In this document: in pieces, positions 47,801-60,500 of the stretch
How positions within the stretch are numbered: the first letter of the stretch is position 1
How the letters are laid out: each line of letters begins with the position of its first letter
Source: Acanthaster planci
Taxonomy: Eukaryota > Echinodermata > Asteroidea > Valvatida > Acanthasteridae
DNA: 64,000 bases
Assembly: GCF_001949145.1 (NCBI RefSeq)
Contig: NW_019091396.1
Location: 659,851 to 723,850 of the forward strand
Direction of reading: 5' to 3'
Translations under genes and position numbers: made by a program
The notes under the pieces: model-generated
The model's input: only the letters and a program-made list of their open reading frames with translations
What the model was told of the DNA's origin: nothing
Databases searched by the model: none

Positions 47801-50800
47801 GGCCTTGTATGACTGACGTTTGGAGTGCAAGCAATTACGTACGTACGTACTGTCATTTTTAATGATCATTAGCTGTCAAATGTATCAATTTTACTGGTGA
47901 AGATGACACTTATCTTGAAGTTCACGGGGCTTTTTATTTCATGGTATTTGCTTTTAGGACACAGAGAAAAGCCCCAGTAAACACAATTAACTCCCATCAT
48001 TAAATTTAGTGCTACTTTTCAGGAAAAGGGCTCCTCGGCATGTTCCAAGCAGTGCATGTAGCGCTGTAAGTTTAATTGCTTCGTTAGGTATGACAGCCTA
48101 AGGCTGCTGCCAAACGGAATTCCTAATTTTTATTTCAGGAACTTGAAGCCATAAATAGATTTCATTCACGGTGCAGTTTGATTCAACTTTGCAGCATAAT
48201 TCACAGTACATTTTGTCTAGTGTGGCGACCAGTGTCGAGACATATTTACCATAATAAGCATAGTAAGGCGAATTAGAATGCAATTACCGATACGCTGTAC
48301 CTCAATGAAAGTGTCACCCTTGGAATTTTGTGAGATTGGCATTTAGTTGCATTTAGCTACTTTTCATCTTTTTTTGGGGGGGGGACACCGAATCTGGACT
48401 TGTGGTCATGTTACCACTACTACAGTTAACCAAGTTTGTTTGATGTTTCGTGATCGGTGCCTTGCAACGGCATCTGATGCAGATTCTAATGCATTTGACG
48501 TTTAAGGTTCCGACTTTTTAGATTTTTGTGTACATCATAACACAGTTTATTACAGGAAAACGTCTTGATGAAACAAGAAAACTGGACAATGACATTTCTT
48601 AATCCTTAAAAAAGTTCTTCGACCAGGCCGCTTATACGCGCTTGATTATTGTACAGTTCTCCCGTTGTAGTATGATCATTGTTTGTTGCAGCGTAGGTGT
48701 CTCCAGGTAACAGGTGAAGCTGCTACCCGGATAAATGACGTCATTAATTGATTGACAGGTAAAAAGTAGTCTGGATCCAAGGCAGTGAACCGTGTAATGT
48801 ATAGGTAAGTCAGGGGTACCAGGTTGATAGTGTTAAGCAAAGGTACGGCGCCTAACGAAATTCTGATTTCTAAGAATGGCAAAATGGCAGGAGAATTGTG
48901 CATTAAACCACCTTGAGTTCTAGCCGTGGACAAGGTTTCATCATAGAGTATGAGGTAATTTAGAATAGCTTTTTTGTGTTAATGTAAAGTTCTTGATGGA
49001 TTTCAAAGGATGTAGGCCTACAAGTGATTGCAAGTCAGGCCTACCGTTACAGTGATCTGTGAACGTTACTCGCGCTCATCAGTCTGCATGGCCTGACTTG
49101 ATCTTGCTGACGAGCGAGTCGTCGACTGTAGTTTTCAGCACGGTCACACTTACGTTATTCCGAACTTTTCTACATTGTCCAAACAATGTAAACCCTTCTT
49201 ATCGCCCGTTTAACATGTTTAAAACATCAGGACATGATTTGGCAATATTTCCAGTGCCGGCTTTACTGATCAGATAAAGTTATGGACATGATGGATAACG
49301 GCCCAACAAAACACCAGATTTCACTCACAAAGACAGCCGCAAAAATGTCTGAGACACTGGTACAAGGACTGACGTGGAGTTACATGTACTTAGCGTCAAA
49401 CTTTACTTACGCCATGCTTACACTAACTTACAGCTGATTATGTGCATGTGCAGTTTCCCATCATGCTCGTCGAACTCTGAGGGGTCCTGCAGTGCATCAT
49501 AAGCATGTTGCCGTTAATTTTGTGTTACTGTTGGGCATGATGGCAGTGTGAAATTAGTTTCTTATTCCTTTTTGAGGTTCAAAATTCAATGTTGAACGAG
49601 TAAGTGTTTGATATTCAGCGTTGACATTTGGTGACCGCTCATCGTCGCTGATTGAGGAGAACAATGACATTAGATTCAATGCAGTCTCCATGCGGGGCAT
49701 GGGGTTTGGGTATTTTATTTCGATTTCAGAAAATTGTGATGTGATGCAGTCACTTTGATCTCTGGTTTGTAAGCGAAGATCTCCACCAACAAGACTTAAG
49801 TCAAAGCCATTTTGACTGTGGAAAACTGAGTTGCCCTGGTTGAAATGGGGGCAACAGGGTCGCTAACATATGTATACGAAACACTTTGAAAAAGTAAGTT
49901 TAGACCCATGGCATTGGATTGATCTGTATTTTTTTGATTGGCTGAAATAGTTCGATGAAAACAGCAAGTATATAAAAATAACCATTTTTTTTTAATAATT
50001 AAATCGTCGTAAAAACCTGTTGCCTACATTTTAGGGCTTGTTTGACCCCCCAAAACCCCATGGTGATTGTTGCCTCTGTCATGTCTGTGGGAGAGAGTTG
50101 TGTGTGTATATTATTGTGGAATGGCATGTACATGCACGATGTAAATAAGATACATGTGAATGGATGTGCGTGGTGGTGCAGTTTGGTTCTTTTTGTCCCT
50201 TTTGCACTCCATCATTTCCTGGGGTGTGCACACTAAATGTCAAACGGTTACTTATAAATTCAACGTTGGAATATCAGTTACTTGTTCAACATTGAATGTC
50301 AAACGTCCAATGAGGGGTGAGGAACTAACTTCACATCGATGGGCATGATTGGCCAATCTGCACCATCCCCCAAACACTCTGTGCGATCAGTAAATGCCGC
50401 ATGAAAGCTCCAACTGTACTTCCCTTTTTGAAACAATCTCTCAACAACCGTGAATTAGAAAAGGCTATTGGCCGATGATGGAATTATCGACAGATCATTC
50501 ACCAAGATTGACTGATTGTGCAAAGGTATACTCTGTTACAAAAAACAAACAAACAAACAAACAAACAGTAATGCATCCAAGGCCCAAAACTCTCCTCATG
50601 TGCCCCAGAAATGTCGTAAGCCCAAACTTTTTGGGTGGGAGTCCTTAAGTTGACCTTGAGCCTTGTGATAAGGTTTCGCTCCCCCCCAAAAAAAAAAACA
50701 TGTAGCATTTTACCAAGTTAAACATTCGAACTCAAAGATCATTGCATGTAGGTTTGTTGGGAATTTATCTTGATTCTCATTAGTTTTGTATTGCGTTTTA

Positions 50801-51007
50801 ATGATAATCTGCCGACACACATACATGCACTGTATACGCACAGAATGCAGCCAGCAACTGGGCATATTTGGACTTCATTATGTTGTTATTACACGTATAA
50901 TGTTGGTAACTGATAAAACTCAGCTTGGTACGGGTCATTGAGATGACTATGTGTTGGTATTAGTTGGCTGTATGAACTCTCACATTCATTTTTTTTTTTT
51001 TTTGCAG
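47801..51007 (+). promoter_or_regulatory. Upstream region of the DCLK gene
   Basis: No protein-coding exon is recognised. A perfect TGACGTCA palindrome (CRE consensus) lies at 48736-48743. An (ACAA)n microsatellite occurs at about 50540-50567. A long poly-T tract ends in TTTGCAG at 51007, a good 3' splice site, so a non-coding first exon and the promoter probably lie somewhere in or beyond this stretch. Confidence 0.35.
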
Positions 51008-51057
51008 AAAACAGAATGTGACAACCTCAGCAAGACATGATGAGGTTGTAATATGTA
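51008..51057 (+). promoter_or_regulatory. DCLK 5' UTR segment with several minimal upstream ORFs
   Basis: If the exon begins at 51008, its 50 leader bases contain ATG-TGA (51016-51021), a four-codon ORF from ATG 51037 ending TAA 51051 (with a second in-frame ATG at 51040), and ATG-TAA (51053-51058). The last stop overlaps the main start as TAATG. Such start-stop elements can limit initiation downstream. Confidence 0.45.
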
Positions 51058-51574
51058 ATGGGATGCCTACGTAAGAGCTCAGCAGGACACATGAATGCAA
51101 ACGTCAATGACACACTTCTTGCCTACCCCTTCAACAACTCGGCTGCTGCAGCGTTGCGGCCCCGCCGCAAACACCACGATGCCATGCTCCTCCAGGCAGC
51201 CAGCCACACCGCAGACACGACCCCGACCGTCTCGCAGCAGCACAGGGACATCACGGAGGAGAAATATAAGGACCTGCGCCGGCCGCGGCAGCTCCTCTTC
51301 TATCGCAACGGCGACCGCTACTTCCGGGGGAAGAGGCTCCGGATTACTCCGAACCGCTTCCAGACTTTTGACAGCCTCCTGAGTGAGTTGACCAAGCACA
51401 TGTCCCTCCCTTACGGAGTGCGGAAGATCTATCACCCAGAGTCCGGCAAGTCCATAACAGATATTGAGAACTTGATGGACGGCGAGTCCTACGTCTGCGC
51501 GTCGTTTGAGAAGTTTAAGAAACTGCCATATGGAGCCAACCATAGCACGCCTGATTGGAGCACGGGACCAGCAA
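51058..51574 (+). other. DCLK first coding exon: variable N-terminus and DCX1
   Basis: About 75 family-variable residues ([17 protein letters not shown] start, His/Ala/Arg-rich) precede the first doublecortin domain. The exon ends in phase 1 before GTAAGT. The MGC start with following basic residues resembles dual-acylation N-termini but lacks Ser/Thr at position 6, so lipidation is only a possibility. Met12 (51091) is an alternative start with weaker context. Confidence 0.85.
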
Positions 51575-54500
51575 GTAAGTATGCAAGCCATGACCTTGAT
51601 TCCATGTTGTATAATAAACGAAATGTGTGTGATTACACATTGTAAAACTGTAACGAAAATTCAAAGACAGTTAAAAATTTCCATGGTTTGGTGCTTCCTT
51701 CCTCCGTGGAATTTGTTTCATATTAAGACGAAATCCACATGTGCCCTCGTGGGACTTGAACCTCATAGCTTCCAACGTGCGAGTGCAGATGTCACAATGT
51801 CTTGTGCTATATGAGCCTCTGAGGGTCAGATTGACCTGTTGGAATTGGCATGTAGGTGCAGGCTGTGCACCGAGTAAGAGTTGGCCTTTATAGGCAAACA
51901 TGTACGAGTACAGTACCTCAAACGGAAGTACATCAATGTGTGTCTATCAACTGTAGAGCTACATGTATGCTTCACCGGCCAATTCCCTTGGTCAGAAGTA
52001 CATGTACGTGTACCTTTTTCGGTAGTACTAATGTCTCAGTGACATGCTGGATTTCCCAAACTGCTATTCTGGCTGTTGCTGCACAGTCAAGCAAGTTATT
52101 GGTTGAGCTTATGTGAGTAACAGACAGACATGCTACACTCTGAGACTGCCAGGGAGAAATGTAACCAATGCAGTTTGTAAATTTCTGCAGACAGCACCAC
52201 AAGGGGTCAGTTTACAGAGTAAACAACACAAAAGTTTGTATATTCTTGTGTCAGTCGAAATGAATATACTCCTATCTCTGTTCTGTATCCACATCTATCT
52301 AGTCAACAGGGTATAGGCAATAGTCATATCACTGATACCAAACTACTCAGGACCACAAAGTTTCATGTCGCTTTCTTCTCAAGTCCCATTGTGTACATGT
52401 AGGTAACCCTGTTCAGCCCATAGTGTGTTTTTTCCTAAGAATGGAGACCTCCCAACCTCCCATTGGCATAAATAAAAAAAAAGTTGAATTTTCATTGAAG
52501 CATTTTCTGAAGCTGTTAGTCTCTGGCCTTTTGACAAAATGGTTTAGCCTCGTAACTTGCACTGCTTTGCGCAGTGTACTTGTTCTCAAAAAAAAAGGGG
52601 GATCGATTTTCTGGTACTGGTACATGTATTTCAATTTCAAACCTTCTTGGTCACAGGCCTCTCAGTTGGTGTGCATAGTACATGTAAATGAAAAAGGAAA
52701 GGGTATTTAACTGAAATTGCAATTTACGCTGTATCCCTTGGAATGCAGAAAGCGTACATGTACGGTGCCAGTTTGACTTTCTGTACATGTAAGTGTTACA
52801 TGTACATGTAGTTTAATAGTTTTAAGAATGGAAAGATGAATGAGATTTACACGTGTATGGTACATGTACATGTACATGTATCTACATGTACAGTACATGT
52901 ACGTATAGACTGTGCATGGATATGTCACCCATTGGTGTCCAGTTGAGTTATTTGCTTTCACTGCCAACTATGTATTTTAAATGTTGCTTCAGGTCAGTAA
53001 TCTGGAGACAGTATTTTTACACTTGACATTACTGTGGGAAGTGTTAAGCACACACAAAGACATCCAGTGCATTAGGAGTGATAGGATTAACTTAGTTGTT
53101 AAATTGTCAAAATTTATCTCATTACAAATATAAATTTTTGGGTTCGAGCACCTCAACTTTGTCAACTTGCAGGGTGTAGTAAGAGGGACTTTATGGACAC
53201 CTGTGAGCAGACTATTACATGCACTTGTTCTCATGTCTTTGAAGTTGTCATTTATTTCCACTTGCTTACTGTAAATGTAACTGAACTGTCAATTCTGAAT
53301 TTCACTTCCTAAATCATCCACTTTTCTTTCAGTGGAATGCCCTCGAAACTTGGAGTTGAGTGAACTTGCTTGAAACAGTGACATCTGTAAAGAATCCTGA
53401 TTGAATTTTAACCCTAACCCTCCTCAATCCTCCAACAGGTGAAGGATTCAGGAGGGTTAGGGTTAATCATCTTTTCAATCTCTACACGCAGTGTTCATGT
53501 GCATTTACATGTACATTGCTACAGATGTTGACGTATTTGAAAGAAAATGTACTAGCCCATGTAGGAATGCTAAACACCCTTCACATTTACCCTTTTTTAA
53601 AAAACTTCTAATACACTGTACATTTAGTGTCTAAAATGAAGATGTCCCAAACGTTGTATGTACATGTATGTACTTGTATCAACTGTCCTTTTGCTAAAGC
53701 CTTGGTTGCCTAGGAGCTAAGAGCTTGCAGTGGCAACAACCAATTTGATTTGTATCCCCACACCAAACAAATCCTTAATGCCTCCATGTACATGTATGGC
53801 AGGGGAGCTTATTCACTGCTTGGTGTGCAAACACGTTGTCAATCAGTGTAAACTTTTCAAAGGACCTTAGCCTAATCTGCCTGAGCAGTAACATCACAGC
53901 AGCATGTTAATTTGAAATTGTGGGACGACTTGACTGCTGTTTGGCGCACAATACTGCTGTGCAGTTGTGGTGTAAATTGTCCATAATTCTTGAGAATTGT
54001 TGACTGTAGACAGTATTACATAAAGACCAGTTTTTATCACTTTTTGTGGCAATTTTGGGTAGCTTTTGTCTCCATTCAAGCCATTCAATCAGCACAAAAA
54101 ATTGACCCCCCTAATATTTTCCAACCTACCGACCCTATTTTTGAGAATGTCATCGGAAGCAAAACTTTTTTTCCGTTTTTGCCTTAACTTTTCACAGCTG
54201 TTTTTCTGACATGAATAGTACCTTAATACTTTTTGCAATTAATTTTGCTCTTTCCATTCATTGTGTGATTTCTGTACTTTCAACAAGGAGACCCATGTAC
54301 ATGTACAATGTACGTTGACATGTTTTTCACCATTTTTGCTGCAATGTGATAAAAATAACTAAAACTTTTTCTATACAATGTGGGATAGATTCATAGTGCA
54401 TAAACAATGAAATTTTAGGCACATTGATATAAAGGTTAAGAGTTTAGTCAATAATTCAGATTTTCCTCATAGACCGCAATGCTATTTTTGCCTCTTTGAG

Positions 54501-57500
54501 TGTGAAATATGGAATACCAGTTGAGCAATCAGAGAGAAGAATCAAGACTCAGTGACGTCATCCTGACCAAAAGAATTGAGGAATGCATGATGTGAAATGA
54601 GTATACATGTAAATATGAGTTGAGATGATTTTGCATATATACTGTAGTAGGCCCTAAACTAAAGTAAAAAAAAGAAAGATCAATCGCACAGATATATGTT
54701 AGTTGAAACATGAATATTGACCTCTTACATGTACATGTACATATGTACCTTGACCTGTACAGTTTTACAAACCCCTGTATGAATAATGAAAGTTTTGGTG
54801 ATTATTAAGGTCAGAAAATAATGATGGAAGAGATTATTGCTACTAAGGTACAACGTATGTTCATCCTACAGCGCATTTATCAGTAGCTCCAATGACAGGA
54901 TGAAGTGACAGTTGAGAAGACAACAGAGAAATGTTCAGTTTTAGAGGTGGGAGGAAACCTCAGGATATTCTAGGGAAAACCCAGGTGGAATTAGGAAGGA
55001 ACTAAAAACCCAATCCACATGCTGGCCTACATGTAGGTGGGATTTGAACCCGGGTCGCAGAGATGGAAGGCAAGGGAAGAGCCATTACACCAACCTGACT
55101 CCCCATTCATATTGTATTCATAAAAGGATACATTTACATAGGCGGCTTTAGATTGGGATTGGACAAAACCTGCAACAAAACTATAGGAATCAGTACATAT
55201 TCCGCTCAAGTTTGGTAGATCGACTGACCACATTACTGTAACTTCCTAAACTTGTCCTCTGGCTAAAATCAGGTTCCCAAGGACATGTACTCTTCAGTGT
55301 ACATTTAAACAATGTTTTTTACATTTTGAGTCTATTACTGGGTATTTTGTTGAGGGAAAAAACATTTTGAGCAAGAAATATTAGAAGCAAGTACACATGT
55401 AGTGATTTAGTCATTAAGAATGCATCATGTTGCCATGGAGACTCAGGATCTGTCATGGCAACCGGCACACTCACACAAAAAATGTTGGAAGGATGTGATA
55501 AATGAAGGCTTTTCCAGTTATTCAAATAATTAAAAAGCTATCATTCACACAACGCCATGACAACGTAAAGATGCTGGGTTTCAACTGCACCATGTACATT
55601 TGTAAAAGCATACCGCCAGTTAGGCAGTGTTGACTGTTGATTTGAGATGTTTGCTTGGATTTTCAAGCTGTTTGTGTGCTAAGGTCAGGGGCTCAGGGGC
55701 CCTTGTCCCAGCAATCAAATCCGACTTTCAAAGAATTTTTCTGGTGTTGAAATTGCGGAATCGGGTTTCGTCAGCAGTGCTCCAGTCACTGATGTCAGCT
55801 AACCTTATCAGTTAAAACAATTGTAGGATTCTTTTGTTCTGTGTCCGGCAGAGTTGTCACAGATCATGCCATCGTTGAATTTTTGTATTTGTTGGCAACC
55901 GTAGTTGCGACTGCATCATTGGTCAGTATACATGTACCAATTGCAAACTGGTTCCCATGGTGAGTACTTAACATGAACAGAAATGGAAAACTCGGAGTGT
56001 CACCGAGAACTTCTCAAAAGCATGGTGAGCAAGTTTCTTTTTTGCCGTGCGTGTGCATGGTTATAGTGTTAGCGTTAATTGATATTTGAAAGTTCATTGT
56101 TTTGTTCATAGCAAGCAAAACTTGTGTCGTTGGTGCTGTGGACACATGTGGCAACCAGCTCATGAGTTTGTTCCCAATTATTATAATAGTGTGGAAAATG
56201 TTCTGAAAAGTGTCTAGGACACATCGAGGAAGATTGGCTGGATTTGCCTGTATGTACACCCTGTAACTCAAGTCCTTATGATCCAATACTGCTGACGGGA
56301 AAAATTCCCAATCTTCATTCATAAGCATTAGAGCTGGAGTTAGTCAAGCTAGGCACCATCAAATGATTGGATTACCGTGTAGTGTGCATTGCCCATACAC
56401 CATGTAGGCCCACATAAACCTGAACAGATAAAGTCAGGTTCTGTGTTGCGTACATGTGTACATACATGTATATTTACTGTATTCTATGAAGCTGACATTA
56501 ACATTATATCCTGCTGCACCCAAACCAGCTTTCCCCATGCAGCCAGACAAGCTTTTCCCAAAACAAAGTCGGCTTGCCACCAGCCCCTCTGTATATCATG
56601 TGAAGTGTGTTTGCTTTTTTGGTGGCCTGGTTCTGGCTCACTTGGCAAACATTATTCTCTGCATAGCAACTCCAGTGACATTAGACCTGGGAGACAATTC
56701 AGGCATCTGCCAAAGAACAAAAATTAGGGAGTGGAGCAACCGTTTGCTAAGCAACAGTTGGTTACGGTTACCAGTAATGGTAGGGGAACAATTTTCAAAG
56801 TGGGAGGAGGGGGACAATTATGAAAGCATGAAGCAGCGGCCAATAAGAGGCTGATTAGTTAAGCCCCACCCCATTATACATGTAGGATGTGCAAAAGCTG
56901 GACGGGGGCATCCCCTCCCCCAGTGCTACCACCATCAGTGGTTACTGTAATATGCCATTTGATATACGGTGCATGGACCGGTACTTAGCAGATATTTCAA
57001 CAAGGCTTACATGTACATTTCACCAGCAAGATTCTTATTGTTAAGCTGTGCAGCTTATTGAATTTTTAAACCAATCAAAAATCAGCTTGATGTCTACACG
57101 TGCTGATTCGACATTGCCGACATTTACATGCACATGTACTTATTTACTGTTTGGTAATGCCTGGACGGTCCATGTGTGGATGCTGTCTGTACATGTACAT
57201 TTACCAATCTAAAAGAAGAAGCTCTAGGCTATTGCAGGAAATGGCTGGCCGGAAATTGGCTGTCTTGTGTTTGAAGAGGCCTCGCCAGACAATTGTTCAC
57301 ACTTAATTTAGACAATTTTGTCTTCTTTGATGAGGAATGAAACTGAAGCTCTGTGCAGTACAACTGTAATTGCAGCACTCATCTTGATTGCTGAATGCAG
57401 GAAGCTCTGGTCATGCCGGTGGTGATGGACATTAGTGTGCTGCAGTGAACTTGGTCCAAGGAATTTTTACCTGTTATGCTGAGGTGTTTCCGAATTTTAC

Positions 57501-60500
57501 TTGTGTTTTCCAACCCAATACTGTTGTTCCATACACATGCCGTCTTTATCAAGGTCCTGTCTTTATTCATTGAATTCAGTTTTTTGGCAGCAGATACCAT
57601 ACCGGTCAAAACATCGGCTTTTTGGAATTTCCTTAGAAAATTGATTAGCAGTTGGTAAGGTGGAAACGTTGCATTGGCTTCCTCTTCAGTCTCAGGTCCT
57701 GGGCATTGTCAGATTGTAAGAGGATTTCACTTGTACAGCAGATAGTTTTTATCTTGGAGAGTTAAGCTGTTTGCATGTGGAAACCCTTGGGAGAGCAGAA
57801 TTCTCTGAGCATCTTCCTGAAGCACTATTCATTTTCAGAGACTTTGGTGTGGTCTTCACGATGAAGGAAGACTTGGCCAGCTCCAGCGAGGAAGAGGTGG
57901 CTGGACCAATATATTTCAGGAAGTTTGTTTGGGGGAGGCCCCAGAGATGCTGCTGTCAGTGCCCAGGTAGTGCTACAAGTGCATCTTTTACTGTATTTAT
58001 GTCTTACCACTTTTGATGAATCTTGCCTGACCCTGGTACAAGGTACCGTATTGTTATGGGCCTGCTGGCCATATTGTGAATGCCTGGCATGGCATGCACA
58101 TGTAGGTAATTTGTTAGTTGAATTTGCTCAAAGCTGTACAATTTTTACATGCATACACATACATGTACAAAACCCACAAAATCATGACAGCCATGAAAAT
58201 TGTACTCGGTACAGTGTGTGTCCTAATGATTTCTTGCTATTTACATTTATATGAAGGCTTAAATTTCCTATGGGGTTCAGCATCATTTGACTCTACCTGA
58301 CTGCCCAGAGAGAGCATACATACAAGCAAAGTGTGACATCATGCACACTTTACATGAGCCTACTAGATGTGTACATGTACATCATATGAAGAAAATTTTC
58401 ATTGTGATGGAATTTTGTCTTCTAATCTAAATCTTGTACTGTACATGTAGATAGCTCATGGGGGTAAAATTGTACATGAAAATAAATTTGAATCTCATTT
58501 ACCAGTACATAGTACATGTACATGTACATAGTACATAGTACATGTACTATGTACATGTACATGTACTTTCAAAAGAAAATGGCCAGTCTGTGCACTGGTG
58601 CATGATGTAACCACAGCAACCAATATTGTATTGAAAAACAGTAAATGCCATTATGGAGTAGTTTTGTTTGAAGGATGAATTAAACTTTTTGTAAGATTGA
58701 TTACGTACACGGTATATGTGTCGGCAGTTGTTGTCATAGTTACCATGCAGTGGTCATAGTGCCAGTCTTCTATTTTTAGCCTGGAAGAGTTTATAATTTC
58801 TTTAGGAGTAATTGCAGGTTATTATACTGTGCTATAGGCCATTGTGCTTGTATTTGTATGTAAGCGTATATATACACATTAATAATTATTTTGTTTGACC
58901 TATTACTTTATGATGGAAAGCATTAAATTTCTCACAAGCAAGATCAATTCCTGTTACCTTTGCAGGGTTTTATACTCAGCGAAAGCTCTTAGCATTTTCC
59001 CAGTGTATAGCTGCCAGTTTCTTTCACTTTCACATCTTAACAACCAGACAGCAGGTCACCAAACTTCTGCTTTTGTATTTGCCGCTCTTTTCACAGCTGG
59101 CCATATCGGGGGTAATTGTGTGAATGGTCAAATTACGCAAATTCTGTGCAGCTAACTTTTAGCTAATGAGATTTGTGAGTTGCGCGTCAGGACACTGGTC
59201 TTTCAACAAGGAAAAAGTTTGCAATCACTCTGTCTCAACCAGTCCGAGGGTTAACCGGGAATCTGCATGTTCTGTTGAACATTTTGAAACAACTATAGTG
59301 AAGTTATCTGTACATTTCACTGGGATTACAAGCTCATGCATCCATCTAAGGGTTGTTTACCTAGAGAGGTCTTCAAAAAAGACTCTCGATCAACATGTAT
59401 GTTTTTTACCCCAATCACAGCAGTTTTCAAATTGATATTTTCTTGAATTGGCAATAATACCAATAATGCTTAATACCTTGGTTTGGATTCAAACCTCTGG
59501 TTTACACAAAGGGAAAAGTCAAGAGCATTTTGAAACTCAAATACTAGTTTTACTGCAATATCTGATTTCTTTGGTCTTCTGCAGGCAAACACAGTCAGCT
59601 TCAGAGTGATCTGTATGGTCGCTTCAGTTACTCCTACCCCAGCACTGGCAAATATGCAGCTGCCTATGCGAGGAGTCCTGCCGGAGGTCCAGAGTCACTC
59701 AAGAAAGGAGGCAGTGGACCGGTCTCCTTATCTTTTCCAGGGGTCAAAAGGCCGCCTGTGTCTCATCGAGAAAAAGATCCCGTGTCCAAGTCAACAGGGT
59801 CGCTCCATCCTGACCTCAGCCCCGCCAAGCCCAAGCTCTGTAAGATCGTCAAGGCAGGATCCAGGCCACGGCAGAGTGTCTCTCTCTTACTGAACAAGCG
59901 GAGTGTCCAGTCCTTCGAGATGCTCATTCAGGACATCTCGGATGCATTCGGTCTTCCAAAATACAAGAACCATAGGATTCGGAAGTTGTTCACCATCCAC
60001 GGAAAGGAGGTGAAGGGGGTGGCAGACTTCTTTAGGAACTCTGACGATGCCTTCATCGCATCAGCTTCAAAACACAGCCTGAGCAAGGAAGAAATTGCAG
60101 AAATCTATGCAGAGGAATTTTCAAACAATCCCTACACAAAAAGCAACAGGAGACGGATGAAAGGGAGGGACAGCAAGAGTGATAGTGGCTTGGAGGATGA
60201 TGATGGGGGAGAAATCCTCTCCATGACCAAGCCCAAGAAAGCTGGTAAGAAATCAAAGGATGCAGAGAAGGCTTCCCTAGAGGATGGAGATCTGGGAAGA
60301 GAGAAGAAAGAGGAGATAGTAAAAGAGGATGCACAGATGGAGAGCAAGATGAGACAGACGGATGAGAAACTGAGGAAAGAGAAAGAAGAGGCAGAAAGGG
60401 AAGAAGCGAACAGGAAGAAAGAAGAAGAGTTAAGATTGAAGGAGGAGGAACTCAGAAAGAGGGAGGAGCAGCTGAAGAAACAGCTACAGGACAAGGCAAA

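Larger units (their letters stand above)
51575..59584 (+). other. DCLK 8-kb intron rich in TACATG repeats and SINE-like sequence
   Basis: No conserved exon is seen; the flanking exons join directly (GPA-S-KHSQ). TACATG/CATGTA runs occur at about 52794-52810, 52859-52906, 54726-54741 and 58505-58566. A perfect TGACGTCA lies at 54553-54560. Confidence 0.6.

Noticed and set aside
51079-51591. 170-codon open frame on the minus strand opposite the first DCLK coding exon
   Set aside because: It mirrors a GC-rich coding exon whose + strand encodes a clear DCX domain; the minus frame has no recognisable motif.
53408-53466. Interstitial telomere repeats (TTAGGG)
   Set aside because: Only two units at each end, inverted to each other and bounded by TTAA, which fits a small transposon better.
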